A stretch of DNA of 64,000 nucleotides from Papio anubis. Taxonomy: Eukaryota > Chordata > Mammalia > Primates > Cercopithecidae. Location of the stretch: the NCBI RefSeq assembly GCF_008728515.1, contig NC_044978.1, forward strand, positions 949,771 through 1,013,770, written 5' to 3'. Within the stretch, counting starts at the first letter, position 1. Each line of letters starts with the position of its first letter. Shown here in pieces: positions 35,965-48,746 of the stretch. The translations under genes were made by a program, and so were the position numbers. The notes under the pieces were generated by a model. It ran no database searches and was not told where the DNA came from. It saw only the letters and a list, made by a program, of their open reading frames with translations.

Positions 35965-37180
35965 AAATACAGATAAGCTCAGTGATTTAAATTAAGGTCA
36001 TATAATTAGCTTAATGATTTGCATGTGCTTAAATGCATAATAAAGTTTCCATCAGGTAAAAAGGCGCTTTGTGGAATTTAATTTCAATAACTGCTGAATC
36101 ACAGTATACATTTACCTTACTTTAAGCAGACCTCATCCATAAATTATAGATTATGATACAGATGTATAAAGATAAACTGGGCAAGAAATCAAGGTAGGCT
36201 GCTAGGCAATGTTTCCCTTGAAATAGCGAACTTCACTGGTTCTTAAAAAATAATTTCTTTTTGGAATTTGTTTTGAAATTAGTGAACTAAATTTTAGTAA
36301 CTAGTACATTTAAAGAATTGTATGAGACACAGTGTGATTGGTACTAAGATATAAAGCATCTTCCCTTCTTCCAAAGTCTTTCTCTTTACTCCTCGTGGTA
36401 TTTGCTATTTTAAGGTTACTGTAAGCAAAGAAAAACTGAAAATTGAAATTATTAAAAGTAAAAGTAATAATAGTAATTTTTAAGGAGTTCTCTTAGGAAG
36501 AGCCTCGTCTGTGGTGGGAAGTGGGATGGCTAGAAACCTTTCTAGAAGAAACGTGTGGTGGAATGAGGAGCATATGAAACTGCATATGAAACTGCTAAGC
36601 TGTTTTGCTTAAGAACACAAAAATAAGTTACATTTGTTCTGTATTCACCAGGCTCTATTTTCTATAAATGCAATAAATTTAACAAATGCCCCATAAGGCA
36701 TCTCAAAGACACTTTTGACAACAGTTTGTATTATATAGTGTAAAGGCAGGCAGCAGTTGGGACAATATTATATCACAAATTAAATGTCAGTGAATGCTAA
36801 CATTACAACATCAATGCTGCAAGCCAAATAAAAGCAATGTTTTGCATACTAAGAGTGTGTATTTGCATGTTATTTGTGTTGTTAATATTTATCTTCAGTA
36901 TAACCAACAATAAAGTATTCTCCATGGAAAGTCCAATATATTTGTTTTTAATGTTCCATAAACCTTATTTATTTAATTCTGGGCTCTACATGTCTTGATT
37001 CCCTGAGGTTTTATTATTTAGCCTCTGTGTTGTTTCATTATAATCCGGAGATAGGCGTTTCTAAACTAGGAAACTTCCATCAAAGTGACAGATGCTGATT
37101 ACATGTAGTTACATCAAGGCAAGCTAGTTATGCAAACCCCATGGCCAAGTATCAGTAACTGGCCTAAAGGTTAATTTGAA
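35965..37180. other. Unassigned AT-rich DNA
   Basis: No gene or named repeat recognised. Confidence 0.4.
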
Positions 37181-37225
37181 AAAAGGAAGAAAGGGAGGGA
37201 GGGAGGGAGGAAGGAGGAAAGGAAG
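37181..37225. repeat. GGGA/GGAA-rich simple repeat
   Basis: Five (GGGA) units with GGAA variants; purine-only on the + strand. Confidence 0.9.
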
Positions 37226-37382
37226 TGCGAAGGGAAGACGGATAAAGGAAATATGTTGAGTGCTAAGCAGTAGTTGCTATCTAAATAAACACTTGCACTT
37301 TTCATACTTTTTCTGTAAGTTCTATACTGTCTCGAAAATTACACAGCAATACAGGCAATACAGGCTTATTTAAAAACCAATG

Positions 37383-37439
37383 ATCGAGGCAGGAGGATTG
37401 CTTGAGCCCAGGAGTTCTCTGCAAAAAAATACAAAAAAT
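37383..37439 (+). mobile_element. Alu fragment
   Basis: Left-arm piece 'gaggcaggaggattgcttga' joined to linker-like 'aaaaaaatacaaaaaatagc'; head and right arm missing. It directly precedes another Alu. Confidence 0.75.
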
Positions 37440-37705
37440 AGCCAGGGAAGGTGGCTCATGCCTCTATTCCAGTACTTTGGGAGGCAGAGACTGGCCGACG
37501 GCTTGAACCGCAGAGATCCGGGCCAGCCTGGGCAACATAACAAGACCCCGTCTCTAAAAGAAAATACAAAACTTAGCTGAGTGACACGCACTTGTAATCC
37601 CAGCCACTTGGGAGGCTGGAGTGGGAGGCTTGAGGCCAGGGAGTGGAGGCTGCAGGGAGCCCCGATCGCGGCTGCACTCCAGCCTGGGAGACGGAGAGGG
37701 AGCGA
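37440..37705 (+). mobile_element. Alu (J-like), rearranged left arm
   Basis: 'agggaaggtggctcatgcct' through 'actccagcctgggagacgga'. The left arm has a short rearranged segment near 37490-37520. It lacks a clear A-tail and runs into CpG-containing sequence next to the minisatellite. Confidence 0.85.
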
Positions 37706-37904
37706 GCGCGGGACTCCCGTGCAAGTCACAGCTTCGTGGCTTCTCTCGGGAAGAAGCAGCAGGACACCCCCGGAGGATGAAAGCTGAGCCGGGAGAGTGT
37801 CTCAGCTCCTACCCAGCTGCCTCTGGGACACGGATCTAATAACTGCACGAGCCTGTTGTACCCCCGGCTAGGCGCTTGAGGGCGACAAAGTGAAAGGGTA
37901 GGGT
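37706..37904. other. GC-rich spacer before minisatellite
   Basis: GC-rich with scattered CpGs; too short and too repeat-bounded to call a CpG island. No promoter motif seen. Confidence 0.4.
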
Positions 37905-39530
37905 GAGGGGTCCCCAGTCCAGAGGGTCTCCCAGTCCAGAGGGTCCCAGTCCAGAGGGTTCCCCAGTCCAGAGGGTCCCCAGTCCAGAGGGTCCCCCAGC
38001 CAGAGGGTCCCGCAGTCCAGAGGGGTCCCCCAGTCCAGAGGGTCCCCCAGACCAGAGGGTCCCCAGTCCAGAGGGTCCCCCAGTCCAGAGGGTCCCCCAG
38101 TCCAGAGGGTCCCCAGTCCAGAGGGTGGGCTCTCAGTCCAGAGCTGGGTCTCCTAAAGTCCGGAGCGGGTCCTCTAGCCAGAGATCCCCAGTCCAGAGGG
38201 TCTCAGTCCAGAGGGTCCCCCAGTCCAGAGGGTCCCCCAGAGTCCAGAGGGTCCCCAGTCCAGAGGGTCCCGCAGCCAGAGGATCCCGCAGTCCAGAGGG
38301 TCCTCTAGCCCAGAGTGGGTTCTAGTCCAGAGGGGTCCCCAGTCCAGAGGATCCCCAGTCCAGAGGTCCCAGAGTCCAGAGGGTTCCCTCAGCCCAGAGA
38401 TCCCCAGTCCAGAGGGGTCCTCAGAGTCCAGAGTGGGTCCCTCAGCCCAGAGGGTCCTGCAGAGTCCAGAGGCCCCCGAACCCAGAGTGGGGTCCTGCAG
38501 CCAGAGGATCCAAGAGTCCAGGAGGGTCCCTGGTAGTCCAGAGGGGGTTCTCAGCCCAGAGGGTCTCTCAGGGTGATCCTCTAAACTGGTGAGGTGGGTC
38601 CTGCAGAGTCTAGAGGGGTTCCCCAGTCCAGGTGGGTCCTGCAGCCAGAGGATCTCAAGAGAGTCCAGAGAGGGTCCCCTGAGTCCAGAGGGTTCCTCTC
38701 AGTCCAGAGGGTCCCCAGCCAGAGGGTCCCAAGAGTCCAGAGGGTCCCCAGTCCAGAGGATCCCAAGTCCAGAGGGATCCCCCCAGTCCAGTGGCCCCCA
38801 GTCCAGAGGCTCTCTAAATGGAGGAGGATCCATCCCAAGAGTCCAGAGGGTCCCCCAGCCAGAGGGTCCCGCACTCCAGAGGGTCCCCAGTCCAGAGGGT
38901 TCCCCAGTCCAGAGGGTCCCCCAGTCCAGAGGGTCCCGCAGACCCAGAGGGTCCTGTGGGGACCAGAGGACCCCCTCTAGTCCAGGAGGGCCTCAGTGGT
39001 CCCGTAAGCAGCCAGAGGGTCCTTGCAGTCCAGAGGGTTCCCAGTCCAGGAGGATCTCCCAATCCAGAGTGGGTCCCCAGTCCAGAAGTGGGTCCCTCTA
39101 GTCCAGAGGGCCCCACAGCCCAGAGGCCCTCAGCCCAGAGGAATCTCCCAGTCCTAGGAGGGTCCTCAGTCCAGAGGGCTGTCCCCCCTAGTCCAGAGGG
39201 TCCCGCAGACCAGAGGGTCTCCCAGTCCAGAGGGAACCTTTAGCCCAGAGGGTCCCCAGTCCAGAGGGTCCTCTGCAGCCAGATGGGTCCCCAGTGCAGA
39301 GGGGTCCTGGGTAGTCCAGAGGGTGGGTCCCCCAGTCCTGGAGGGGTCCCATGTATCCCAGAAGTGGGTCCCCCAGTCCGGGAGGGTCCTGCAGAGACTG
39401 AGGGTCCTCTAGTCCGGGAGGGTCCCCAGTCCAGAGGGGGTCATCCCTCGAACCCAGAGGGGGTCAAGAGTCCAGAGGGTCCTGCAGACCAGAAAATGCA
39501 GTCCCAAACCCATGTCTGAGTCCTGCACCA
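37905..39530. repeat. GC-rich minisatellite, ~17-bp units
   Basis: About 90 imperfect units with consensus 'agtccagagggtccccc' (15-20 bp each). The left quarter (to about 38320) is the most regular; the remainder carries longer variants with 'gtcctgcagagtccagag', 'gagtgggt' and similar. The consensus has no stop codon in any + frame. Because 17 is not divisible by 3, three units give a 17-residue cycle (SPEGP, VQRVP, QSRGS blocks). The open frames here (up to 170 codons) are therefore by-products of the repeat. The + strand is C-rich on one side of each unit, so the minus strand carries regular GGGGG runs. Function unknown; likely length-polymorphic. Confidence 0.97.
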
Positions 39531-40749
39531 GGGCTCCCTAGTCCAGAGGGTCCCAGAGCCAACCCCTGGGCAGCAGCAGAAGGGCAGAGGGGCTGGGGCT
39601 GGCCCAGCAAGGGCCACCGTCTCACCCTATTCACGTGACACCGGATGACAGTGACTCTTAAAATCCCACGTTGCCATAGTAGCAGGAAGTAAAATCTTTG
39701 AACCCCTATCTTTCTGCTTCCTCCCCTAGGCTAAATAATCCCAGGAGCACCTATCCAGTCTGAAGGTCTGTTGGCACCAAAGCCTTCCTAGTTACGCTGT
39801 CCAACTACCACATTGCCATCAGTCTTCCAAATTAAGCCCTTTAGGGCTTAGCTTTTTCAACTCATGTTAGAAGCTCCCCTGTCCTCCCCTCCAGGCGCCA
39901 GGTGTTTGAATCTGTCACGTTCAGTACCTGTACCTGAGAGTCTGCCTGACTCCTTCCAGCCACCGAGCCGTTTTGAGTCCTTCTAACATGCTTTCACATG
40001 AATTTTGACTGCACAGACCTAGGAACATTGGATAATGCACATAGATACCTGCTTCACTCACAGATAACAGCTTTCTCCTCTGCCCTCGTCTCCCACTCTC
40101 ACTTCATATTTACTCTTCCCTGGAAAATTAGGATCAGTAGATCAGATGATCAGTAGGAGGCAGTCAGGCTCTTTCTCAAAACCTCAGGGACACTGTGACA
40201 TGTTAATTGCCATTCCACATCCAAAGACTAAAAATTAATGGTTCACTTTTAAATAACAGTTTCTCAGTTTCTAAAATGCATTAGTCAATCATCAATCAAT
40301 CAGTCTTCTTTCCAACAGGCACTGCATTCTGGGTCTATACATGCTCGGTAGTGATAAAGTAATGAAGCTATGTGAGTACTTCCCTTCACAGTGATCACTG
40401 TGAATTACACAATCATTTATTATAGGAATGCCACCATAATTCATCTTTTAGAATTGATTTTAGACCTAATTTATAACAACAAATCAATTTCGCCAATACA
40501 TAAACGTAAATATAATTTCCTTTAATTATAAAGGAGAGCATAAAATATGAATAAATAGACATCTTAGTACCTCCTCCATTATTAAATTATCTTGGCATAC
40601 ATAGTGTCTACCATCAATGTATGCTGCTCATTAAAGGTGAAAATTAACAGAAGTACCCCTGTATCTTTGGAATTGCTTATAAAGTAGACAAACTTGTACA
40701 AAGACTGCCTAAGGAAAAAATAAAGACACGGATAATTTGAATCAGAATA
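39531..40749. other. Unassigned DNA
   Basis: Minisatellite-like fragments fade out by about 39560. The rest shows no gene or named repeat. Confidence 0.4.
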
Positions 40750-42790
40750 TAAAAACCACAAATGACAGATTGTTTAAACCATGAGAAAATATGAATGCAG
40801 ATGCCAGTAAACTTTAAAATTTCAGTTAACAAGAACACTTTCTAGAAAACATCAATTTCCCTATTTATAAAAACAGGAAACCTAAATAAGGAAACAACTC
40901 TCATTAAAACAAAACAGTGATTTAACTCCTATTCCGTAAAAAAACTTACAGTTTTTTCCTCAGTTTAAACAAAGTATAATCTTTATAACTTAAAAATTGT
41001 TAAAGAATAAAAATGTTATCAGACTAAGTCCCTGTATTAAAACTAGGGAAAAGCAATTGAAGAACAATTTATAAGTAAGTCTCATTTAAGAGCTAAACAG
41101 TTAGTATCTATAACTCAAGAATGTAAGAAAGAATACACTGATTAAGTAGACTGTATTTCAGAAACATAAGAATAACTAAACATCAGAAAAATATATCAAA
41201 GTAATATTTCACATTAAAATTTTTAAGTGAGAGAAAAAGGCATATGATCATTTCAAAAGATAATAAATACACCTAGCTAACCAGGAAACAAAGGAAATTC
41301 CTTTAAAAGCTTTTCTATTTAATTTGGAAAAAGAGTATTATGTCTTCCATTCAACATTTTACAAGAGGTAGATAGCTACCAGATAGTTACTAATGTATTA
41401 TAATGAGGAAAAGAAACAAATAATACTTAATGGAAAGGGAGAGATGACTTTTTTGATTATAATATTTTCATGTGAATAATCAAACTTTCTGTACTTAAAA
41501 ATCAGTCGATCAAATATGTATATATTTTTTACTCAAACATTGACAGTAGAATAATCAGATAAATATTAGAAATTATAAGAATGTACTGACAGATATGATT
41601 AATATATGAGAATTAGTGATATTTCCATATACTGTTAGAGAATGTAATTAGAAACTATATTGGAAAAAGCATCTTTTTAGTCATACGAATAACAAGCCTA
41701 GGGAAAAGTCTGACACAAATGGATGATGTCTTTATGGAAAATATTTTAAGCATATTGAAGACTATAAATAAGATCTGAAAAAGTCTACAGATTTTCCACA
41801 CTCATAAACATGAAGACTAACATGGAAAATATGTTAATTTCACTAATGTAATATACTATTTTATATATATTCACACATATACATTCCAAGATGATCTTAA
41901 GATCAAATGGAAAGTGGAGGATCAAACATAATTAAGACAATTTTGAAACAATAGCTTTCTCTTTCTACCTTGATGCTAAGACATTAAAATGCTGCTGTAA
42001 TTTTTTTCAGTGTGGTATTTGCACAAGGATAAACAAATTATTAATGGAACAGAAAGGGAGTGTTTATGGTAACATGAAGCAATAGCGATGACACTGAGAT
42101 TGGGCAAGCAATTGCTTTGGCATACTTAGTCATGCAGTGAAAAATAAAATCAGATTCATACTGCACCGTAATGTAAAACCAATTCCATGTAGATTAAAGA
42201 CGCAAATGTGAGATGTGACATTACAAACATTTTAGAAAAAAATATGGAAGAGTATTTTTGTGATCCTGGGTAGAAATGAATATCTTTAAAAGTACTCCAA
42301 AAGCAAAAATTATAAGTAAAATTCAGTATGTTTCATTTTCACAAATGAAAAGAAGAAGGGCTTTCTTTGGTAGAACATATTTGCCGCTTTTACAAATAGC
42401 AACTATTAGTATCTAGACAATGGACAGGAGTATCAATCTAAAATGACATATGACTTCATAACCAGTAGGTTGGCAAATATTGACAACAAGTGACACCAAG
42501 TGTATGGAGAAAAAAGAAATCGCAACCTGTTGGTGGAAGCGTAAGTTGACATAAAATCTTTGGAGAGGAATCCAGACATTTGTGTTAAAGTAAAAATGTT
42601 TATATCCTACCATTCCAGTAGTAATCTAACAATTCTATTTCCAGAGTTTTCCTTACAGGAACTCTAAATATGGTCAAGAGAATACATATTGTAACATTGT
42701 TTGTACTGGTGAAAATTGAGTGGCTTAATGTACATAGAAGTAGAAAAGTTTTCAAAACAAAGTTGGATCATAAAAATGATCACCAACTCC
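40750..42790 (+). pseudogene. Old L1M/L1ME ORF2
   Basis: Order of motifs follows L1 ORF2: 'gagaaaaaggcatatgatca' near 41230 (RT region), 'gtgtggtatttgcacaagga' near 42012, 'gtaggttggcaaatattgac' near 42465, then 'cctgttggtggaagcgtaag' and 'taacattgtttgtactggtg'. Strongly diverged with no coding frame. The left boundary is uncertain. Confidence 0.65.
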
Positions 42791-43514
42791 ATGTTTACCT
42801 TGTCAGGAACAAACGCCAACAATTAGCAGCATTTCGAAAGTCCGAGGCGGGGTACAGAGCCTTTTACAAAGACCGATCATGTTATCAACCACCGGTGTGA
42901 AAGTATCCTTCAGTTTGGAACAAAAATACCAAATTATTTTTTCCACAGGACCTTAAGAGCTTTCTATTTTAATGTAAATGTCCATAGGATTGAAAGTATA
43001 CAATATAACCGCCAGGTTGAGTTTTTTAGACCAAAAAAAAAAAAAAAAAAAAGAAACCTGAAGCTTTGACTACTGTTTGAATGTAGATATTTCACCGTTC
43101 ATGTAATCCCAGGGTGTTGAGGAAGCATACATTTTAATGAGAAAACTTTATATTTTATATTTTATTAAACTGAAAGTAATTCTCAAACTGCAGGGAATAG
43201 CTCACTGAAATCTAATACAGACAATGTGATTTATAGTAACCTATTTTAAAGAATGGGAGAATCAAGGTAATTTGTTATATCAAATTTTAGCTCAAAAATT
43301 GTCAATTTGTCAGGAATTTCACCTCAAGTATCAATTCATTAGGGACACTTTTTAAACAATGATCATTAATAGCGTAAGGTACTTCTCGATAGCACTGTCC
43401 ACACCGGCAGTTTGTTTATACAATTATGTAATTCACATCTTTATCTCCCCAGCCTCTGTGTTCCATGTTGGTTTTGACAGTGTATTTGTTTCACCATTGA
43501 AGCTTCAATTATTG
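42791..43514. other. Unassigned DNA with poly(A)
   Basis: Contains a 20-base A-run at about 43033-43052. No gene or named repeat recognised. Confidence 0.4.
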
Positions 43515-43721
43515 TCTCTCACAGAGCTTGCAATATGCAAGACATTGTATAAGCAATTTGCATCTATTATCTCATTTAAACATCACAATGATCCTGTCAG
43601 GTAAACACTATTATGTATCCCAGTTTATAGATGAGGAAATGGAGGCGAGATGTTAAATACTTTGTCCCAGGCCTTGCATTTACTAAATGGCAAAGTCAGC
43701 GTTTAAATTCAGACAATAGGA
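43515..43721 (+). mobile_element. MIR SINE
   Basis: Nearly whole element: 'catctattatctcatttaaa', 'cagtttatagatgaggaaat', 'ggaggcgagatgttaaatac', ending near 'gcgtttaaattcagacaata'. All MIR landmarks are in order. Confidence 0.85.
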
Positions 43722-44499
43722 GTTGCCCTTAAAGAAGCAATTGCTGTAAAATTTTCTCTCTTATTAGGAAAAAGACTAACAGCACATAGAACGGGACAAA
43801 ATCTGTGAAACAACAGTTTTTAGACTTTGGACAATGGGCAGCAGAAGGCTACTGTATAATTGAAGGAAAGCAAGCAAGGTGGTCTCAACCATCAAGCAAG
43901 CTTTTTTGCCTGGACGCTATTTCCAGATTGCAGCATAGCGAGGATCATTTCAAGAATAGTCCAACAGATTTGCTAAATTACAGAGGCAGCGATTTGTGCT
44001 AAGGGGTCCAAAGTGGCTAAAATGTCTGGGCCTAGTACCAGAAAACAAAAGGAAGAAAGCTGAATAGAGAAAGAGTCCTAGATCACTCTACGGGGGTCTC
44101 TCACGTCTTTGATTGGTTACCTGAATATCAATCTGTACAGGCTTTTGCGATAAAATCCAACGAAATTTGAAAAAAATAAAAAGCTTCTGCAAGAGAAAGT
44201 ACAATTACGTAGAAGCTAAAGATGAACCATTGGGAAGACTCACATTCGGACGGGGAATCATTGCATTTCTCACCTGCTGGAAAGGTGCTGTGTTGAAAGT
44301 CTCCGGCTGACGTGGAGACCCTAGACACATCACATTTTAGCTGTGGAGCTGACTTAGTTCCAGAGACGATCCCAGAAGTAGTCTTCAATTAAAAACAAAA
44401 CATTACAAAACAAAATGATAAAACAGCCTAGGTAATCCACGCCTGGGTATAAAGATGCAAGTAACTTACATCTTGATAACTTTTCCAAAACTCTTTTTA
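43722..44499. other. Unassigned; possibly 5' part of the L1M that follows
   Basis: May be L1M 5' region continuing into the ORF1-like block at 44500, but I cannot match it reliably. No gene seen. Confidence 0.3.
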
Positions 44500-45350
44500 A
44501 AAACGCAACAACCACGCAACAATGTAAATTCCATAATGTCTAGCATCCAGTCAATAATTATGAGTCATCCAGGTAAACAGGACAATATGGCTACCTTTTC
44601 AAAAATATTTAATAGAGACAAATCTTGAAATGACAAGATGAGGAATGAGTCAACAAGAATTTTTCTAAAACTCATTTTTAAAGACTTAAAGGAAAACACG
44701 AACACATGAAAAGACTAAAAGGAGATGTAAAAAGTATCATGAGATCTGCCGGGATGAAAAGTATCACAGCTGAAAGAAAACGTTTACATAAATTAATGCC
44801 ACATAGACACTGCAGGAAGAAAGAAGGTCGTGACATGTTGATACATTAATAGAAACAGTGCAAAATAAGGCACAGAGAGACAAAAACGACTGAACAAAAA
44901 TGTGCCAAACCTAAATGACCCGTAGTTTAACATTAGCAACTTACGATAACTGAAGTTCCAGAAGGAGATAAAAATACCTGAGAAATAGCACAGAAGAATA
45001 TACAAATTAGAAAAAATATTTAAGATATATAGAAATATTTACACATTTGATAATGGTATAAAGCCACAGGTCCAAGAAGTCCATGGAATGTCGTTGAGTA
45101 TAAACACAAGTAAAACCACACCAAAGATTATGTGAAAAATTGCTGGGAATACAGATACAAAGACAAAATCTTGAAATTATAGATAAGAAGGAAGAAAGAT
45201 TTTAAAATAGTAGTAGTTGCTTCTTCAGAAACCATTTAAGCCAGAAAAAGACAGAGCAACATGTTCCCAGTGCTGGGGGGATGAAAAAAGGTCAATCTAG
45301 GATTTTTTCAGCATGACAGAAAAAAAATCCTTCAACATTTGGAAATTAAA
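44500..45350 (+). pseudogene. L1M/HAL1 ORF1 region
   Basis: 'gcatccagtcaataattatg', 'acatgttgatacattaatag', 'gaagttccagaaggagataa', 'gacagagcaacatgttccca' appear in the order of an old L1 ORF1 region. Decayed frame. It stops near the equivalent of the ORF1 C-terminus. Confidence 0.6.
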
Positions 45351-46059
45351 CACATTAATCCTCATTAACTATTCAGCATATGGAAATGTGTCGAGGCCAG
45401 CAAATCCAAGCAGGACAGCTCCAGAGCACCTTCTCTGATCTCAGTGGATCTATCAGTATGGTGAGACCAGCAGGTAAGAGGCTAGTGCCCTCATTTGCAT
45501 GGAAGGAATCTGAAAGCTGAAGGAATCTGCAATTCTGGTGACTATCCTAAGGGAAGAACTAAAACAACTCCGTTTTCTCAGTCCACGTCTATCCCTCTTG
45601 GCACTTCCCTGAGTCCTCTTACAAGAAATCTGCAGGCTCAAATATCTAACCAATATGTACATATTATTAGCATATATTACAGATAGATGCTTAAATATGC
45701 AAAGATGATCTCTGAAAGGTTACACAAGTAACTGATGAAGCAGGGGAGTGCATTTTTCTCCAAAGCAAAAAGAAATGAAGTGGCTGGATGCTGGAGGGGA
45801 GGGAGGTTTATTTATACTGGCTTGTATTTTTTAAATTATGCATCGTCTCAAATGTATCTATTTTTTAAAAACAGGAAAATTTAACTGAATCATAAAGATA
45901 AAAAGTAGTTGCCTATAATTTTATGTATGTTTTAAATTTTATTTGGATTTTGTTGTAAAAAAAGAATCTTATACATGCAAACATATAAAAAGATTATTTT
46001 ACCATTCTTTATATTAGTTCGGTTATTTTGTTCAGTTTATGTACATTTTAAGTGATTAG

Positions 46060-46410
46060 CTAACCTTATGCTTGAAACTTTGTTGTTATTATTTACCTTC
46101 TAACATGTGGATGACTCCATTTTACTGCTTTTTCATATATGTTGTTTCTAATGGTTATAACTTACTGTTCTGTAGAGCTGCATTGCAGCTTAGTTGGCAG
46201 TTATTCCAAATGTTGAATGTTTCATCTGTTCATAATTTTTCACAGTATGAATAATTAACATATTTGTGCGATAAAAGCCCTTAATGCATAAAACTTTGTT
46301 TGCAGGTTTTCCATGTAATAAATCCCTATAAGTATAATTGCTATGTGAAAGTATCTGAACACTTTTAAAGGCTAGATTACATCTCTCTCACCTGCAGTAA
46401 ATGTCCCCCA
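46060..46410 (-). pseudogene. Diverged L1M ORF2 3' fragment
   Basis: Antisense text 'gcagttattccaaatgttga', 'ataaatccctataagtataa' and 'ttgctatgtgaaagtatctg' follows the order of the reverse-complement L1 ORF2 C-terminal region. Very diverged; boundaries approximate. Sequence on both sides (45351-46059, 46411-47017) shows nothing I can name. Confidence 0.42.
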
Positions 46411-47017
46411 TTTTAACAGTCGCCTCGTTTTCTGTCTTCCCAGCAGTCTCCTGGGAAGTGTGTGTCTTCTTTTCTGACCTTCCTTGGTGCCCAGCAGGTG
46501 GTAGTGGCAGATTTTACCAAATAGATTTCTCCAAAACAGAAAATTTTCCCACTCTGCCTTGCAGTGGCTGGGAATATCAATTTCAGTTTAAATTTCTTAG
46601 GTTGAAAACTGTATTATTTAGATTTTTTCATTTTGATTTTTATGTTTTTATGATTGTATTATTTTGCTAGTTGACTAGATGAATATCATACCTTTTTTGG
46701 GTGTTTAGTGAGTTTCAACCTACCCAGTACCACTCTACTCACAGGCTTTCACTTTTCCCTCATTCCCAAATTGTCTGTCCATCGCCTTGGATGTTATTTC
46801 ATTCACTGGAGTGTACTCATCATATATTAAAGATTCTAATCCTTTGATTTTCATATTTTTTGGAGATACGTCCTCAATTGCTAAAGGCTTTTAAGGTTCT
46901 ATTTAATTTAAAAGACATTTAATGTTCATTCTTATGCCAGTGTTCAAACAATACTACTTCAAAGACATATATGTCATGGTCTGAAGAACCATCAGTAGAG
47001 AGCAGATAAATTTAAAC

Positions 47018-47332
47018 ATAATATGGTGGGCTGGGCACAGTGCCTCACACTTGTAATCACAGCAATTTTGGAGGCTGAAGCAAGATAATTGCTTGAGCAC
47101 AGGAGTTTGAGACCAGCCTGGGTAACATAGTAAGATTACGTCTCTAAAAAAAAAAAAAAAAATTAGCTGGGCATGGTGCACACCTGTAATCACAGCTACC
47201 CATAGGCTGAGGTAGGAAGATCACCTGAGCCCAGGAGGTCGAGGCTGCAGTAAGCAGTGATAGTGCCATTGTACTCCAGCCTGAGTGACAGAGCCAATAA
47301 CTTGTTTTAAAAAATAAAAAATAATATGATGG
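47018..47332. repeat. TSD pair around Alu
   Basis: 'ataatatggtgg' (47018-47029) and 'ataatatgatgg' (47321-47332), 11 of 12 identical. Confidence 0.9.
47030..47320 (+). mobile_element. AluJ-like
   Basis: 'gctgggcacagtgcctcaca' through 'tactccagcctgagtgacag', with a 17-base A linker. Diverged; old subfamily features. Bounded by a 12-bp TSD. Confidence 0.95.
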
Positions 47333-48431
47333 CTATCTTTTCTACCTCATTGCACAGCACAATATTCCTTTCTCACCAGACCAATTAATTGTTCTTGCTA
47401 AATTATTTTTACACATGTTTAATTGCTTTTCAACAGAAATAACAGAGACTTACTGGTTAAGACAGTGAAGTTAAGTCAAATAAAAATCCCTCCTTCCCTA
47501 AAATATAATAAATTTTGGGGAAATTAATTTTTTATAAGTAAGAAAAATGCCAATAATAACTGAAATAAACAGTTCAATCTCATAAAATGTGTTTAAAAGT
47601 GCGGCCAAAGAAGTAAAAGACAAAAAGACCAAGAATCTAAGTCACCCAGTATAGACCATGTGTCTCCTAACTCTGGTGGACTCTGCAATGCTCCTAGCCC
47701 ATGACAATGACAAGAACCAGAAGCAGTGAAATCAGACCCGGGAATCCCTGGCGTACTCTTCGCCTTGGACACTGGGACCCTCTAGATACATATTCTTAAG
47801 TGAAAAGAACACACTATGTATATCAAAATAGGAAAAAGAAATATAATTCTCAGATCAGATAGAAAAAGTAGAAGTAAAATACATGAAATAAAGGAAGCTT
47901 TATTCACACTGTATTCATACAAAATGCAAGAGCTCTCCACATTAAACACTTAAGAAATGAAATGAAGTGAGAAGCAGACAAAAATTCCATGCGGAATGAA
48001 TTAAAGAAAGGAAAAAGTATGGTCAAATAAAGGTGAAAAATCCATTCTGGAAAAGAGCAAAATCAAGAAGGGAAAATAATCTTCCCTTGAGGGTTTTTTT
48101 TTTTTTTTTTTTTTTTTTAATGGATGGAATATAAAGGTAATAAATTTGGCAGAAAAAATATGGAGCTTGTGATGACATAAAAACATGGGGGAAAAGGAAA
48201 ATTATGGTGCTAGGAACTGAGGCAGGAAAATATCATTACAGAAATATCTAAAAACCATGTTTACAAAGGAAAAAATAGGAGTAGTTTGATAATGAGTTAT
48301 TCATGTTTTTGTTCTAAAAGCAGTATTTTATAACTACAAGTTATTTTGTTATATAAAAGCTTTCCAACAACAAAGTGACATATGTTAACATTTTACTAGT
48401 TTAGCTTCATGTCTGATGGTGCCAAGAAGAA
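47333..48431. other. Unassigned DNA with poly(T)
   Basis: Includes a ~22-base T-run at about 48097-48118. No gene or named repeat recognised. Confidence 0.4.
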
Positions 48432-48443
48432 CTCCCTCCTATA

Positions 48444-48734
48444 CTTTTTTTTTTTGAGATGGAATCTTCCTCTGTCGACGAGGTTGGAGTGCAGTGGCAC
48501 GATCTCAGTTCACTGAAAGCTCCACCTCCCGGGTTCAAGCAGTTCTCCTGCCTCAGCCTCCCAAGTAGCTGGGATTACAGGTGCATGCCACCACGCCCGG
48601 CTATTTTGCATTTTTAGTAGAGACAGTGTTTCACCATGTGGGCCAGGCTGATTTCGAACTCCTGACCTCAAGTGATCCACCTGCCTCAGCCTCCTAAAGT
48701 GCTGGGATTACAGGCGTGAACCACGGTGCCCAGT
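48444..48734 (-). mobile_element. Alu (S-like)
   Basis: Reverse-complement Alu with T-tract, 'ggttggagtgcagtggcacg', head 'cgtgaaccacggtgcccagt'. TSDs 'ctccctcctata' (48432-48443) and 'ctcccttctata' (48735-48746). Confidence 0.95.
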
Positions 48735-48746
48735 CTCCCTTCTATA

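Noticed and set aside
37370..37729. 119-codon minus-strand frame
   Set aside because: Antisense translation of two Alu pieces.
37640..37900. Possible CpG island or promoter
   Set aside because: The CpGs come mostly from an Alu right arm and a short GC-rich spacer; the stretch is too short and no initiation motif is visible.
37903..39519. Several overlapping 70-170-codon open frames on both strands
   Set aside because: All arise from the stop-free 17-bp repeat consensus. Every frame shows the same periodic peptide and there is no other coding signal.
37905..39530. Superficial resemblance to a CRISPR array
   Set aside because: Units are directly adjacent with no unique spacers, and the surrounding DNA is primate.
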